A stretch of DNA of 64,000 nucleotides from Motilibacter peucedani (GTDB lineage: Bacteria; Actinomycetota; Actinomycetes; Motilibacterales; Motilibacteraceae): the NCBI RefSeq assembly GCF_003634695.1, contig NZ_RBWV01000013.1:310001-374000 (forward strand), given 5' to 3'. Shown piece by piece: positions 1 through 9,717 of the stretch. The notes under the pieces are model-generated. The model saw nothing but the letters and a program-made list of their open reading frames with translations. It searched no databases and was not told the DNA's origin. The position numbers and the translations under genes are program-made. Each line of letters starts with the position of its first letter. Position 1 is the first letter of the stretch.

Positions 1-1367
1 TCCTGGTCACCCTCCTGCTCGCCGCGCTCACGTGCGGCCTGCTGGGGCCGGCGCAGGCAGACGACAAGCTGCACCAGCAGAAGCGCGCCGCCGACGAGGC
101 AGCCGCCGCGCTGCGCAACTCGCTGGCCGACGTGCAGCAGGACGTGGCCGCCGCGGTCGTCGCGCAGAAGCAGGCCGCCGACCGGCTCGACGCCGCGCGC
201 CAGCGCGAGAGCGCGGCCGAGTACGCGCTCGACACCGCCCGCCAGAAGGACGCGGCGCTCGCCGCCCGCCTCCACCTCGCCGAGGGCGAGCAGGCTCAGG
301 CCGAGAAGGACGTCGCCGAGACGGCCAGCCAGCTCGACGCCGGCCGCCGCCAGGTCGGGTCTCTCGCGCGGCAGGCCTACACCAGCGGGCGCTCGGGAAC
401 CCTCGACGTCTTCCTCGACGCCACCAGCCCGCAGGACTTCGCCGACCGCATCCAGATGGTCCAGGGCGCGCTGCGCAGCCAGGGCTCGGTGGTCCGCCAG
501 CTCAACGCGCTGCGGGCCGACCTGCGCTCGCGGCAGGCGGCCGTCACCGCCAAGAAGCAGCAGATCGCCGGTCTCAAGGCCCAGGCCGCGGCCAACGTCG
601 TGGTCCGCGAGGACGCCGAGGCGGCCGCCGCGAGCGCGCGGCAGTCCGCCTCCTCGGCCTCCGCGGAGGCCGCGTCCGCCACGGCCACCCTCAAGGGCAA
701 GGAGGCCGACGAGCGCGCCCGCCTCGCCGCCCAGGAGGCGGAGGGCCGGCGCCTCGCCGGGCTCATCCGCCAGCGGGCGATCGAGGCGGCCGCCCGCGAG
801 CGGGCGCGCATCGCGGCGGAGGAGCGGGCAGCCGCCAAGAGGGCCGCCGCGGCCCGCGCGGCGGCCCAGGCGCGCGACAGCGCCGGCTCAGGGAGCTCGG
901 GCGGCTCCAGCGGCTCCGACGACAGCGGCTCGAGCGGCGGGAGCTCGGGCGGCGGCACCACCACCATCGGCGGCGGCACCCTCTCGCGTCCCAACAGCGG
1001 GCCGATCACCTCGCCCTACGGCATGCGCCTGCACCCGGTGCTCCACGTCTGGAAGCTGCACGACGGCACCGACTTCGGCGCCGCCTGCGGCACCCCGATC
1101 CACGCGGCGGCCGACGGCACGGTGATCTGGGCTCAGAACCTCAACGGCTACGGCAACCAGCTCGCCATCGACCACGGCATCATCAACGGCGTACCTGTCG
1201 TCACCTCCTACAGCCACCAGGAGCGGTTCGCGGTCGGCGTCGGCACGCACGTGAGCCGCGGCCAGGTCATCGGCTACACCGGCCAGACCGGCTATGCCAC
1301 CGGCTGCCACGTCCACTTCATGGTCTACGTGAACGGCGCCACCGTGAACCCCGTCGGCTGGCTCTAG
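1..1367 (+). CDS. Secreted M23 (LytM) peptidoglycan endopeptidase with coiled coil, 5' end outside window
   Basis: The reading frame is open from the first bases, so the start lies upstream. The first codons encode a hydrophobic signal-peptide core ending in an AQA cleavage-like site. A long Ala/Glu/Arg-rich coiled coil follows, then a Ser/Gly linker (near base 890-970), then an M23 domain. The domain shows the zinc-ligand motifs HDGTDFG and HVHF, with YSH between them. In actinobacteria a gene of this shape sits between ftsEX and smpB and is thought to be the cell-wall hydrolase activated by FtsEX during division. The downstream DUF72-smpB order fits that arrangement, but ftsX is not visible here. 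Confidence in the enzyme class is high; the FtsEX link is inference. Confidence 0.9.
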   Translation, partial: LVTLLLAALTCGLLGPAQADDKLHQQKRAADEAAAALRNSLADVQQDVAAAVVAQKQAADRLDAARQRESAAEYALDTARQKDAALAARLHLAEGEQAQAEKDVAETASQLDAGRRQVGSLARQAYTSGRSGTLDVFLDATSPQDFADRIQMVQGALRSQGSVVRQLNALRADLRSRQAAVTAKKQQIAGLKAQAAANVVVREDAEAAAASARQSASSASAEAASATATLKGKEADERARLAAQEAEGRRLAGLIRQRAIEAAARERARIAAEERAAAKRAAAARAAAQARDSAGSGSSGGSSGSDDSGSSGGSSGGGTTTIGGGTLSRPNSGPITSPYGMRLHPVLHVWKLHDGTDFGAACGTPIHAAADGTVIWAQNLNGYGNQLAIDHGIINGVPVVTSYSHQERFAVGVGTHVSRGQVIGYTGQTGYATGCHVHFMVYVNGATVNPVGWL

Positions 1368-1375
1368 CAGCGGCC

Positions 1376-2155
1376 GTGGCCCAGGCCCGCATCGGCATCT
1401 CCGGCTGGACCTACAAGCCGTGGCGCGGCGAGTTCTACCCCAAGGGGCTGCGCCAGAAGGACGAGCTGTCCTGGGCCTCGCGCCAGCTGACCTCGATCGA
1501 GGTCAACGGCTCGTTCTACGCGCTGCAGAAGCCGGAGTCCTACCGCGCGTGGGCGGCCGCGACCCCCGACGACTTCGTCTTCAGCGTGAAGGGCTCGCGC
1601 TTCATCACCCACATGAAGAAGCTGGCCGGCGTCGAGCAGGCGCTCACCACGTTCTTCGAGAGCGGGGTCTACGAGCTCGGACCCAAGCTCGGCCCGGTGC
1701 TCTGGCAGCTGCCGCCCAACCTCGGCTTCGACGCCGACCGGCTCAGCGCGTTCTTCGACCTGCTCCCGCGCACCGTGCCGGCGACCGGCGCGCCGCTGCG
1801 CCACGCGATGGAGGTGCGGCACGACTCGTTCAAGGTCCCGGCGTTCCCCGAGCTGCTCCGTCAGCACGAGATCGCACTGGTCACGGCCGACACGGCCGGC
1901 AAGTGGCCGTTCTTCGACGAGCTCACCGCCGACTTCGCCTACGCCCGGCTGCACGGCTCGGAGGAGCTCTACGTCAGCGGCTACGACCCGCCGGCGATCC
2001 GGGCGTGGGCGCAGCGCGTACGCGCGTGGCTGGGTGCCGGTCGCGACACGTTCGTCTACTTCGACAACGACGTGAAGGTGCGCGCGCCGTTCGACGCGAG
2101 GGCGCTCGCGGCCGAACTCGGTGTGGGTCCCGCGGCGCAGGCAGTAACCTCGTAG
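1376..2155 (+). CDS. DUF72 family protein (YecE-like TIM barrel)
   Basis: A 259-residue protein starting at GTG 1376, only 8 bases after the peptidase stop, so the two are probably co-transcribed. The N-terminal [19 protein letters not shown], the [11 protein letters not shown] segment and the late [14 protein letters not shown] segment are hallmarks of DUF72. This widespread family has a TIM-barrel fold and no settled biochemical activity. Length is normal. It is followed after 5 bases by smpB. Family assignment is secure; function is unknown. Confidence 0.85.
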   Translation: MAQARIGISGWTYKPWRGEFYPKGLRQKDELSWASRQLTSIEVNGSFYALQKPESYRAWAAATPDDFVFSVKGSRFITHMKKLAGVEQALTTFFESGVYELGPKLGPVLWQLPPNLGFDADRLSAFFDLLPRTVPATGAPLRHAMEVRHDSFKVPAFPELLRQHEIALVTADTAGKWPFFDELTADFAYARLHGSEELYVSGYDPPAIRAWAQRVRAWLGAGRDTFVYFDNDVKVRAPFDARALAAELGVGPAAQAVTS

Positions 2156-2160
2156 CCGTC

Positions 2161-2646
2161 ATGGTGAAGGAGCAGGGGCGCAAGCTCATCGCGCAGAACA
2201 AGAAGGCGCGGCACGACTACACGATCGAGGACACCTACGAGGCCGGCATGGTCCTGACCGGCACCGAGGTGAAGGCGCTGCGTGCGGGCCGCGCCTCGCT
2301 CGTCGACGGCTTCGCCGAGCTGCGCCAGGGCGAGGCGTGGCTGCTCAACGTCCACATCCCGGAGTACTCCCAGGGGACCTGGACCAACCACGCGCCGCGC
2401 CGGCCCCGCAAGCTGCTGCTCCACAAGCTGGAGATCGACAAGCTGTTCGGCCAGACCCGCGACAAGGGCATGACGGTCGTCCCGCTCTCGCTCTACTTCA
2501 AGGACGGGCGGGCCAAGGTCGAGCTCGCGCTGGCCCGCGGCAAGCGCGACTACGACAAGCGCCAGGCGCTGCTCGAGAAGCAGAGCAAGCGCGAGGCTGA
2601 CCGCGCGATGTCCGCGGCCCGTCGGCGCCAGCGCGCCGCCGTCTGA
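2161..2646 (+). CDS. smpB: SsrA-binding protein SmpB
   Basis: A 161-residue protein starting at ATG 2161. It carries the SmpB barrel motifs: the N-terminal NKKARHDY, the [11 protein letters not shown] segment, [12 protein letters not shown], the RKLLLHK helix, and the basic C-terminal tail [18 protein letters not shown]. SmpB binds tmRNA and delivers it to stalled ribosomes for trans-translation. Its RNA partner, ssrA, lies at 10298-10676, about 7.6 kb downstream. The gene ends a tight co-directional run (peptidase, DUF72, smpB) and is followed by genes on the opposite strand. Confidence 0.97.
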   Translation: MVKEQGRKLIAQNKKARHDYTIEDTYEAGMVLTGTEVKALRAGRASLVDGFAELRQGEAWLLNVHIPEYSQGTWTNHAPRRPRKLLLHKLEIDKLFGQTRDKGMTVVPLSLYFKDGRAKVELALARGKRDYDKRQALLEKQSKREADRAMSAARRRQRAAV

Positions 2647-2659
2647 GCCCGCGCCGTCG

Positions 2660-3409
2660 TCAGCGCGTCAGCGTGATGCCGCGCAGCGTGGCCGCGACGG
2701 CGACGCCGTCCATCCCGTAGGGCGTGTCCTCGGCCTGCAGCATCGAGAGCGCGGTCCGCTGCTGCATCGAGCTCAGCCGCGAGAACGCCACGTCGTTGAG
2801 GCAGCGCATCACCTCGTCGACGTCGCCGCCGTTCTTGAGGAAGGTCACGACGCTGCGGCGCATGTGGGTCGGCCACCAGGAGTAGCGGGCGAGCGCTGCG
2901 GCGACCTCGAGGCCGTGCTCGACGCTGATGCCGGCGGTGATGAGCTCGAGCAGGATGTCGCGGTCGAAGCTCGCGCTGCGCAGAGCGGTCATCACCAGGT
3001 TGCGCACGTAGACCATGCCGAGCACCTCCTGAGCTGCCCAGCAGCCGAGCGCGAGGTCGCGGCCGCACAGCTCGACCACCGCGCCTGCGGCGGGCTCGAT
3101 GTGCTCATCCTGCTGCACTCGCATGTGGGCGAGCGTCTTGGCCAGGCGCGAGGTGGCCGTGTCGGCCTCGTCGTCGAGGCGGGCGGCGACCTGCTCGGAG
3201 CGGGCGCCGCGCCAGGCCTCGGCCCGCGCCTTGACCGCGACCGTGACGGCGCGCTGGAGCAGCGGGCGCCGCACCTGGGCCGCGAGGTCGGCGCCCAGGC
3301 GCTCGACGACCGCCGCCCGCTCGGGAGCGGTGCCCAGCGCCAGCAGGGCCGACCAGTCCGCGGCGGAGAGGACGGGTTCCTCGTTCGTGTCGAGCTCGTC
3401 AGGTGTCAC
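2660..3409 (-). CDS. Conserved-looking helical protein of unknown function
   Basis: A 249-residue, mostly alpha-helical, soluble-looking protein that I cannot place in a family. The start is taken as GTG at 3409; no strong ribosome-binding site is visible. Its C-terminal half has Trp/Cys/Met-containing helices (LGCWAAQEVLGMVYVRN, RYSWWPTHMRRSVVTF) that do not look like random translation. No signal peptide, membrane segment or catalytic motif stands out. It lies 34 bases downstream of the demethylase-like gene on the same strand, so the two are probably one operon, and it converges on smpB with a gap of 13 bases. Confidence 0.65.
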   Translation of the reverse strand: MTPDELDTNEEPVLSAADWSALLALGTAPERAAVVERLGADLAAQVRRPLLQRAVTVAVKARAEAWRGARSEQVAARLDDEADTATSRLAKTLAHMRVQQDEHIEPAAGAVVELCGRDLALGCWAAQEVLGMVYVRNLVMTALRSASFDRDILLELITAGISVEHGLEVAAALARYSWWPTHMRRSVVTFLKNGGDVDEVMRCLNDVAFSRLSSMQQRTALSMLQAEDTPYGMDGVAVAATLRGITLTR

Positions 3410-3443
3410 GACGATCCCATCGGCACCCGGGGCTCGACCCTGC

Positions 3444-4313
3444 TCACCCGATCGGGTGCACTGCCCGCTCGTCGAGCCACTCGAGCACCGCAGGGCCGCT
3501 GTGCTCGAGGCCCTTGTAGCCGGCGGTCGCCCCAGGCAGTCCGCGCAGCCACCCCGCGACCTGGGCGCACGCCGCCGGGTCGTCGGCGAGGACCGCCAGC
3601 GGGTCGACGAAGGTGCGGATGGTGAAGACGACCGCACCCGTACGCGGCAGCCGCCGCAGCGTCTGGCGCTCGGTCCGCAGCACGACCCCCTCGGGTACGC
3701 GTACGCCGCGGTGCCGCGCCGGCCCGGCCGGCTGGAACAGCGCCGGGTCGTCGAGCAGGCTGCCGTTGAGCCGCCAGAGGACGCGCCCGGGCGGCAGCCG
3801 GTCGAGCAGCTGGTCGACCGGCCCACGGATCGCCGGGTCGTAGCCGGGCACGGGGGAGTGGATCTCGCCGACCGCCTGCCCGAGCTTCTCGCGCAGCGAC
3901 CACCGCGAGGGGAACGCGACGCAGGCGGCCACCAGCCGCAGGACGCCGTCGTCGCCGGGCAGGTGCAGGCAGAGGTCCTCGGGAACGAGGCGCGCGGCCA
4001 GCTCCAGGGGGTGGAGGCCGGCGGCGGGGGGCACCGCCGCGTACCGGTCGGGGAACGTGGCAACCAGGTGCGCCGACAGCACCTCGAGCAGTTCCGCCGA
4101 GGCCGCGCGGACGGCGTCCTCGCCAGGCCCGGGTGGACCGGTCAGCACGGCGAACGCGTCGTCGTGGTGGACGTCGAGGACCCGGCGCTTCTCGACGAGC
4201 TGGGCGTCGGTGTCCGGCCCGAGCTCGATCCAGGCGGCCGGGTCGAGCGTGCGCGTGCCGACCTTGTGCCGGTGCGGCCCCGGCTCGAAGGGCAGGTAGC
4301 GCGGCCTCGGCAT
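3444..4313 (-). CDS. DUF3445 / heme-dependent oxidative N-demethylase-like protein
   Basis: A 289-residue protein starting at ATG 4313. It opens with a PRPRYLPFEPGPHRHKVGTRTLD segment and contains FPSRWSLREKLGQ, IHSPVPGY and LWRLNGSLLD. These are the signature stretches of DUF3445, whose characterised members are the alpha subunits of heme-dependent oxidative N-demethylases acting on methylated amines. The substrate here is unknown. The partner beta/gamma subunits known from some systems are not present in the window; the only operon partner is the unknown helical protein downstream. A radical SAM gene starts divergently 36 bases away, so the promoters must overlap. Confidence 0.8.
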   Translation of the reverse strand: MPRPRYLPFEPGPHRHKVGTRTLDPAAWIELGPDTDAQLVEKRRVLDVHHDDAFAVLTGPPGPGEDAVRAASAELLEVLSAHLVATFPDRYAAVPPAAGLHPLELAARLVPEDLCLHLPGDDGVLRLVAACVAFPSRWSLREKLGQAVGEIHSPVPGYDPAIRGPVDQLLDRLPPGRVLWRLNGSLLDDPALFQPAGPARHRGVRVPEGVVLRTERQTLRRLPRTGAVVFTIRTFVDPLAVLADDPAACAQVAGWLRGLPGATAGYKGLEHSGPAVLEWLDERAVHPIG

Positions 4314-4349
4314 GTGGACAACGCTACCGGCGGGTACGTTGGGGAGCCG

Positions 4350-5414
4350 ATGGAGACGACCTCGCTGCTCGACGTGCGGCGCATCTACGCCGAGCCCGCC
4401 GCGGTCGCACTGCCGCGCGGACAGCAGGTGCTCTCGCGCTGGCCGGACGCCGAGGTCGTCGAGGTCGCCAGCCACTGGCAGATCCCCGAGCTGCACGGCG
4501 ACGAGGCCAACGTGTCGCGCTGGGTGCGGATCAAGACCGAGTCGCTCGTGCTCGGCGTGAAGAAGTCGCTGGCGGCGCGGCCCAACGGGCGGTCGAGCGA
4601 CTTCATCGCACCCTCGACCGCCAACGGCTGCGCGATGGCCTGCGCCTACTGCTACGTGCCCCGGCGCAAGGGCTACAGCAACCCGATCACGGTCTTCGCC
4701 AACATCGAGCAGATCACGCGATACCTCTCGCGCCACGTCGCCCGCCAGGGCGTCAAGACCACGCCTGACCAGGTGGACCCTTCGTCATGGGTCTACGACA
4801 TCGGTGAGAGCTCGGACTGCTCGCTCGACGCGCGGGTGAGCGACAACGTGCGCGACCTGGTCGACCTGTTCGCCGGCCTGCCGACCGCGAAGGCGAGCTT
4901 CGCCACCAAGCACGTCAACCGCGACCTGCTCGACTGGGACCCGCAGGGCCGCACGCGGATCCGCTTCTCCCTCATGCCGGAGGCCACCAGCAAGCTGGTC
5001 GACATCCGCACCAGCAGCGTGGCCGAGCGCATCGCGGCGATCGACGACTTCGTCGAGGCCGGCTACGAGGTGCATGTCAACCTCAGCCCCGTCATCGTGC
5101 AGGAGGGCTGGCTGGAGGACTGGCGGACGCTGCTGCGCCAGCTCGACGCCGGCACCGGGCCACGCGCGAAGGAGCAGCTCGCCGCCGAGGTGATCTTCCT
5201 GACGCACAACGAGGCCCTGCACGAGGTCAACCTGGGCTGGCACCCCAAGGCCGAGGAGCTGCTCTGGCGCCCGGAGATCCAGGAGACCAAGCGCTCGCAG
5301 ACCGGCGGGACGAACGTCCGCTACCGCACCGGCTGGAAGGGCACGTGGGTGCGCCGGCTGCTCGAGGTGGTCGAGCAGGAGACGCCCTGGTTGCACGTGC
5401 GTTACGCGTTCTGA
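4350..5414 (+). CDS. Spore photoproduct lyase family radical SAM protein
   Basis: A 354-residue protein starting at ATG 4350. Residues 94-101 read C-AMA-C-AY-C, the CxxxCxxC cluster motif of radical SAM enzymes. The flanking FIAPSTANGC, YCYVPRRKGYSNPITVF and late FLTHNEALHEVNLGWHPKAEELLW segments match the spore photoproduct lyase family. A cysteine near residue 157 (GESSDCSLD) could correspond to the conserved catalytic Cys that lies after the cluster in the Bacillus enzyme; this is inferred from relative position. Nothing in the window suggests a spore-former, so the lesion or substrate may differ. It is divergent from the demethylase-like gene. Confidence 0.82.
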   Translation: METTSLLDVRRIYAEPAAVALPRGQQVLSRWPDAEVVEVASHWQIPELHGDEANVSRWVRIKTESLVLGVKKSLAARPNGRSSDFIAPSTANGCAMACAYCYVPRRKGYSNPITVFANIEQITRYLSRHVARQGVKTTPDQVDPSSWVYDIGESSDCSLDARVSDNVRDLVDLFAGLPTAKASFATKHVNRDLLDWDPQGRTRIRFSLMPEATSKLVDIRTSSVAERIAAIDDFVEAGYEVHVNLSPVIVQEGWLEDWRTLLRQLDAGTGPRAKEQLAAEVIFLTHNEALHEVNLGWHPKAEELLWRPEIQETKRSQTGGTNVRYRTGWKGTWVRRLLEVVEQETPWLHVRYAF

Positions 5415-5467
5415 TTCTTCGCCCGCACCTCTTGCGCGGGTCTGTCCCGGGACGGTAGGACTCCGGG

Positions 5468-7771
5468 ATGAGACTTCCCCGGACAGCCCTCCCCCTCGCG
5501 GGAGCGGTGGTGACAGCGCTGGCGGCGGCGACCCTCGCCTCACCAGCCACGGCGGCCTCGGCGTCCTCGACCAGGACGGCGAAGGCCACCCGCAAGGCTG
5601 CAGCAGCACGAGCAGCCCTCGACACCCGGCGCAGCGACGGCGCGCGGCTCGACAAGCTGCCGCTGGTCGAGCCCGACGGCACGCGCGTCACGGTGAGCAC
5701 AGCCGGTTCGTCGGCCAGTGCTGCTGCGCGGAGCCGGAGCGCCAAGGCCTCCGCGGTGGCCGAGGTGCCGGTCGGCACGAACCGGTCGTGGCTCGCCCTC
5801 GACGACGTCAAGGGCGTCTACTACCGCAAGAACTTCGAGCTGATGGCGGTCGGCGACCACATCGAGGTGTGGGTGGCCAAGGGCACGCAGCCCGCCGAGG
5901 ACCCCTCGACCGACACCCAGTTCCTGCCCGGGGACTGCCGCAACGACCGCACGCAGGTCACGACAGCGCAGGCGGAGTACCTCGCCGACCAGTTCGACAA
6001 CCGGATGTACCCGAAGGAGTCGGCGGCCTTCAGCGTGCCGCCCTCGCGCGACGGCTCGACCGCTCTGGTGTCCGGAGACTTCACCGGGCCCGGCGACAAG
6101 ATCGTGACGCTCGTCGACAACGTGCGAGACGACCAGTTCTACGACTTCAACAACAGCCAGGGCAACACCTACATCGCGGGCTTCTTCTCGTCGGCGCTCA
6201 ACGCCTACACCGGGCGCAACGTCATGACGATCGACGCCTACGACTGGCTGCACCGCACCGGGGCCAACCCGCCGAACGACCCGGTGCCGGGCAACCTGTG
6301 CACCAGCGCCCCGGCGCGCCCCTACCTCTACGAGGGCACGTTCGCCCACGAGTACCAGCACCTGCTCGAGAGCTACGTCGACGGCGACGAGACGAGCTGG
6401 GTCAACGAGGGCCTGTCGGACTTCGCGCAGACGCTCGTCGGCTACGTCGACGCGACCAGGCCGATCACGCAGACCGGCTTCGACAACCACGTCCAGTGCT
6501 TCCTCGGCGCCTACCGCATCCAGACGCCGGCGAACCCGACCCCGCGCGACCAGTGCGGGCCGGAGAACAGCCTGACGAACTGGCAGGACCAGGGGGCGCA
6601 GGAGATCCTCGCCGACTACGGCGCGGCCTACACCTTCATGCTGTTCCTCTATGACCGCTACGGCACCTCGTTCATGAGCGCGCTGCACAAGGACCCGCTC
6701 AACGGGCTCGCCAGCATCACCGACACCCTGAAGAAGTTCCACAAGGGCGCCGACGCGACGGACGTGCTGCACCAGTGGGCGGTCATGGTCGCCCTGGACA
6801 AGGCGCTGTCCGGGTCGAGCAGCGCCTACGGCTCGCTCAAGCGCCGCTACACCACGCCGTCGCTCGACGCGGCGGTCTCGTGGGAGTCGCCGTACGCGTA
6901 CAACACCCCGGGCGCGCCGGCCAACGGCTCCGACTACGTACGCCTGCGCGACGCCAGCGGCGCGTGGCTGCCGGCGAGCGCGGTCAAGGACATCACCTTC
7001 AGCGGCGCGAGGATGCTGGAGGCCGTGCCCGTGCAGTGGACCGTCGATACCGCCGCAGAGGGGCACGAGGGTGACGCCGCGCTCTACAGCGGGCACGACG
7101 ACAGCCAGGACCGCGCGATCATCCGCTCGGTCGACGTGCCGGCGGACAACGCCACGCTGAGCTTCGACACCAGGTGGTCGATGGAGGACGGCTACGACTT
7201 CGCCGTCGTCCAGGTCTCGACCGACGGCGGCAAGACGTTCACCTCGCTGTCCAACGCCGACACCACCTCGGAGCAGACAGACACCACGCCGGTGATCCAG
7301 GCCAACCTCCCTGGCTTCAACGGCGACAGCGGCGGCTGGCGGTCGGAGTCCTTCGACCTCTCGGCCTACGCCGGGAAGAGCGTGCTGCTCTCCTTCCGCT
7401 ACCTGACCGACTCCGGCACCAACTACGCCGGCTGGTGGGTCGACAACGTCAAGGTCGGCGGGACGCTCGTCTCCGACGGCAGCAGCCTGGCGGGTTGGCA
7501 GACGCCGACCCAGATCTCGCCGGTCCCGGTCCACGGGTTCACGGTGCAGGTCGTCGGCTACAGCTCGACCGGCGACAAGGTCGACGTGGTCGCGATGAAG
7601 CTGAAGAACGGCTTCACCGGCACGCTGCGCGGCGGGAAGATCCGGGCGCTGTTCGGGCGCACGGTCGACACGATCGCGGCCATCGTCACCTACGACGAGC
7701 CGACCGAGACCGTGACGCAGCAGGCGCGCTACAGCCTCACGGTCAACGGCGTGCTGCAGCCCGGAGGCTGA
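5468..7771 (+). CDS. Secreted zinc metalloprotease, gluzincin type, with immune inhibitor A-like C-terminal region
   Basis: A 767-residue protein starting at ATG 5468. The first about 30 residues form a signal peptide with an ATA-ASA end, followed by a basic, Ala-rich propeptide-like stretch. HEYQH begins at residue 294 and is followed by WVNEG with Glu at about 314, giving HExxH plus a downstream Glu. The C-terminal 200 residues carry a DTRWSMEDGYDFAVVQVSTDGG segment and a GWWVDNVKVGG segment typical of the jelly-roll domain after M6-type immune inhibitor A proteases. Substrate is unknown; extracellular protein degradation is likely. Its last 29 bases overlap the end of the convergent protease gene. 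Confidence 0.78.
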   Translation: MRLPRTALPLAGAVVTALAAATLASPATAASASSTRTAKATRKAAAARAALDTRRSDGARLDKLPLVEPDGTRVTVSTAGSSASAAARSRSAKASAVAEVPVGTNRSWLALDDVKGVYYRKNFELMAVGDHIEVWVAKGTQPAEDPSTDTQFLPGDCRNDRTQVTTAQAEYLADQFDNRMYPKESAAFSVPPSRDGSTALVSGDFTGPGDKIVTLVDNVRDDQFYDFNNSQGNTYIAGFFSSALNAYTGRNVMTIDAYDWLHRTGANPPNDPVPGNLCTSAPARPYLYEGTFAHEYQHLLESYVDGDETSWVNEGLSDFAQTLVGYVDATRPITQTGFDNHVQCFLGAYRIQTPANPTPRDQCGPENSLTNWQDQGAQEILADYGAAYTFMLFLYDRYGTSFMSALHKDPLNGLASITDTLKKFHKGADATDVLHQWAVMVALDKALSGSSSAYGSLKRRYTTPSLDAAVSWESPYAYNTPGAPANGSDYVRLRDASGAWLPASAVKDITFSGARMLEAVPVQWTVDTAAEGHEGDAALYSGHDDSQDRAIIRSVDVPADNATLSFDTRWSMEDGYDFAVVQVSTDGGKTFTSLSNADTTSEQTDTTPVIQANLPGFNGDSGGWRSESFDLSAYAGKSVLLSFRYLTDSGTNYAGWWVDNVKVGGTLVSDGSSLAGWQTPTQISPVPVHGFTVQVVGYSSTGDKVDVVAMKLKNGFTGTLRGGKIRALFGRTVDTIAAIVTYDEPTETVTQQARYSLTVNGVLQPGG

Positions 7772-9641
7772 TGGTGGTGGTCCGCGGGGCGCGGTCCGTG
7801 CGGACCACGACCGAGTAGTTCGTCCCGGCGCGCGGGAGGGTCAGCGAGAAGGCCCCCCGCGCGTCGGTGCGCGCGGTGGCGACCAGGCGGGTGCCGCGTA
7901 CGAGCCGCACGACCGTGCCGCGCTTGACCGGCTTGACCGTGCCGCGGACCTTGAGGCCCGAGGCGTGGACCTGGACGGTCGGGGTGACGGCGACGGTGAC
8001 GACCGAGCTGGTCGCGGCCGGCGTGCCGATGGTCACCAGGCGGTAGGCGGTGGCGGCGCTGACCGTCTGCGGGAAGCTGACGACGCCGAGCGAGCCGCTC
8101 CAGGCGGTCGCCACGCGGGCCCACGAGGACCCGACCTTGCGCTGCAGGTCGACGCGCGTACGCGGTCCGGCCGCTCCGTTGACCGTCAGCCGGCCGCTCA
8201 GCGTGACCCTGCCGCCCGCCTTCACGCTGGTCGGCGCGGCCGACAGCGAGAGGGCCGCGGTCGCCGCGGTGGGCGCCGGCGCAGTCGGGGTGGTGGGCGC
8301 GGTCGGTGCCGTCGGCGCGGGGCTCGTCGGCGCGGGGGCGGTGGTGACGGTGGTCGCGACCGTGGCGACGGCCGCACGGCCGTCCTGCTGGGTCAGGGTG
8401 GCGGTGACGGTGCCGCCGCTCGGGCAGGTCGCCCGCACGGTGGCAGCCGTCGGCGAGCTCGACTCGGTGCGCGCGTTCGCCGGCGTGCAGCCGCTGCCGC
8501 TCCAGTCGATGCGCCAGCCCTGGCCCGAGAGGACTCGCGGGGCGACCGTGACGGTGCCGCTCGCGGCGTCCCAGCTCCCGCCGCTGATCACCGGAGCGGG
8601 CGGGTCGTAGAGGAACGAGGAGTTCGCCGCGTTCCAGTTCTGCGCGAGCGCGCTGCCGGGGGCGGGGTTGGTGTTGAAGTAGTCGTCGCCGCCGCAGTCG
8701 AGCAGCTTCTCGTGGCTCGTCGGGCACGACTGGGTCATGACGACCCCGGGGCCGTCGACGTAGCACATGACGTCGGACTCGTCGGTGCAGTGGCCGGCCG
8801 CCGACACGTGCGGGGCGAAGCTCAGCACCGCGCCCAGCGTGTGGGTCAGCTCGTGCGCCTCGACGCTGTGGTCGCCGGCCGCCCAGCAGGGGGCGTCGAC
8901 CCGGGCGTACTGCGCGTAGCCGCCGTTGTTGGCGTTGGACTGCGCGGCCGTGGTGTCGGTGTAGACGTTGGCGACGCCGCACAGGACGGTCGCGTCGGTG
9001 TAGAGCAGGTACTTGCGGTCGCCGCGGTTGTAGCCCTGCGCCGCGACCGCGCTGGTCAGCGAGGCGAACGACGCGGTCGCGCTCGGCGCGACGACGGCGT
9101 GGGCGACCGAGAGCTGGCAGCTGGCGTCGTGGACCCAGCGGATCTGGCGGCGCCCACCGTGCTCGGCGGCGCTGGCCAGGAAGACCGCGTCGACGCCGGC
9201 GGCGTACTGCCGCAGCGAGCCGACGACCGAGTCGTAGCGGTCGGCGCGGTCGCTCGCCACCACGTACACCGCCTGCACCCGGTTGCCGCTCACGCCGTCG
9301 TCGGAGCAGCCCGTGCTGATGCGGCTGCCGATTCCGGTGGTCGCGCCCGGGTCCGGCACCTCGTCGGCCGCGACCAGGAGGGCGTCGGTGCTGACCTGGT
9401 CGTGCACGTCGACGCCGGCGGGAGCCTCGTCGCCCTCGTAGCCCTCGGCGTTGCGCCCGTGCGCCTCGACGTCGCGCACGACCTGCACGGCCGCGTCGGT
9501 GCCGGCCCGCAGCGCGGCGTAGGACCCGGTGCCGTCCGCTGCCGCCGCTCCGGGCAGCCCGGAGACCGCCACGACGAGCGCAGCCACCCCCGCGACGCCG
9601 GTGACTGCGGTGGTGGCCAGACGGCGCAGGGGAGTGCTCAC
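7743..9641 (-). CDS. Secreted metzincin-like metalloprotease with Pro/Thr linker and Ig-like C-terminal domains
   Basis: A 632-residue protein. GTG 9641 is the start that gives a clean signal peptide ([23 protein letters not shown], then AAAAD). HELTHTLGAV starts near residue 263 and is followed by PHVSAAGHC and by SDVMCY, which has the look of a metzincin Met-turn. The canonical third ligand position (HExxHxxGxxH) is not His; the His in GHC may replace it. Several cysteines suggest disulfides. A Pro/Ala/Thr-rich linker leads to two beta-rich repeats ending in GAFSLTLPRAGTNYSVVV. Peptidase class is inferred from motifs only. Its 3' end overlaps the convergent protease gene by 29 bases. Confidence 0.75.
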   Translation of the reverse strand: MSTPLRRLATTAVTGVAGVAALVVAVSGLPGAAAADGTGSYAALRAGTDAAVQVVRDVEAHGRNAEGYEGDEAPAGVDVHDQVSTDALLVAADEVPDPGATTGIGSRISTGCSDDGVSGNRVQAVYVVASDRADRYDSVVGSLRQYAAGVDAVFLASAAEHGGRRQIRWVHDASCQLSVAHAVVAPSATASFASLTSAVAAQGYNRGDRKYLLYTDATVLCGVANVYTDTTAAQSNANNGGYAQYARVDAPCWAAGDHSVEAHELTHTLGAVLSFAPHVSAAGHCTDESDVMCYVDGPGVVMTQSCPTSHEKLLDCGGDDYFNTNPAPGSALAQNWNAANSSFLYDPPAPVISGGSWDAASGTVTVAPRVLSGQGWRIDWSGSGCTPANARTESSSPTAATVRATCPSGGTVTATLTQQDGRAAVATVATTVTTAPAPTSPAPTAPTAPTTPTAPAPTAATAALSLSAAPTSVKAGGRVTLSGRLTVNGAAGPRTRVDLQRKVGSSWARVATAWSGSLGVVSFPQTVSAATAYRLVTIGTPAATSSVVTVAVTPTVQVHASGLKVRGTVKPVKRGTVVRLVRGTRLVATARTDARGAFSLTLPRAGTNYSVVVRTDRAPRTTTISLRAAARR

Positions 9642-9717
9642 GAGTAGAGGTGTCGGCGCGTGCTTCGTCCGTTTTGTAGGGCCAAACCGGTGAACCTCGC
9701 CCCGGGCCCGCGATGTT

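Noticed and set aside
5540-7534. 664-codon minus-strand frame opposite the secreted protease
   Set aside because: Composition typical of antisense frames; no domain, and the plus strand has a signal peptide and HExxH.
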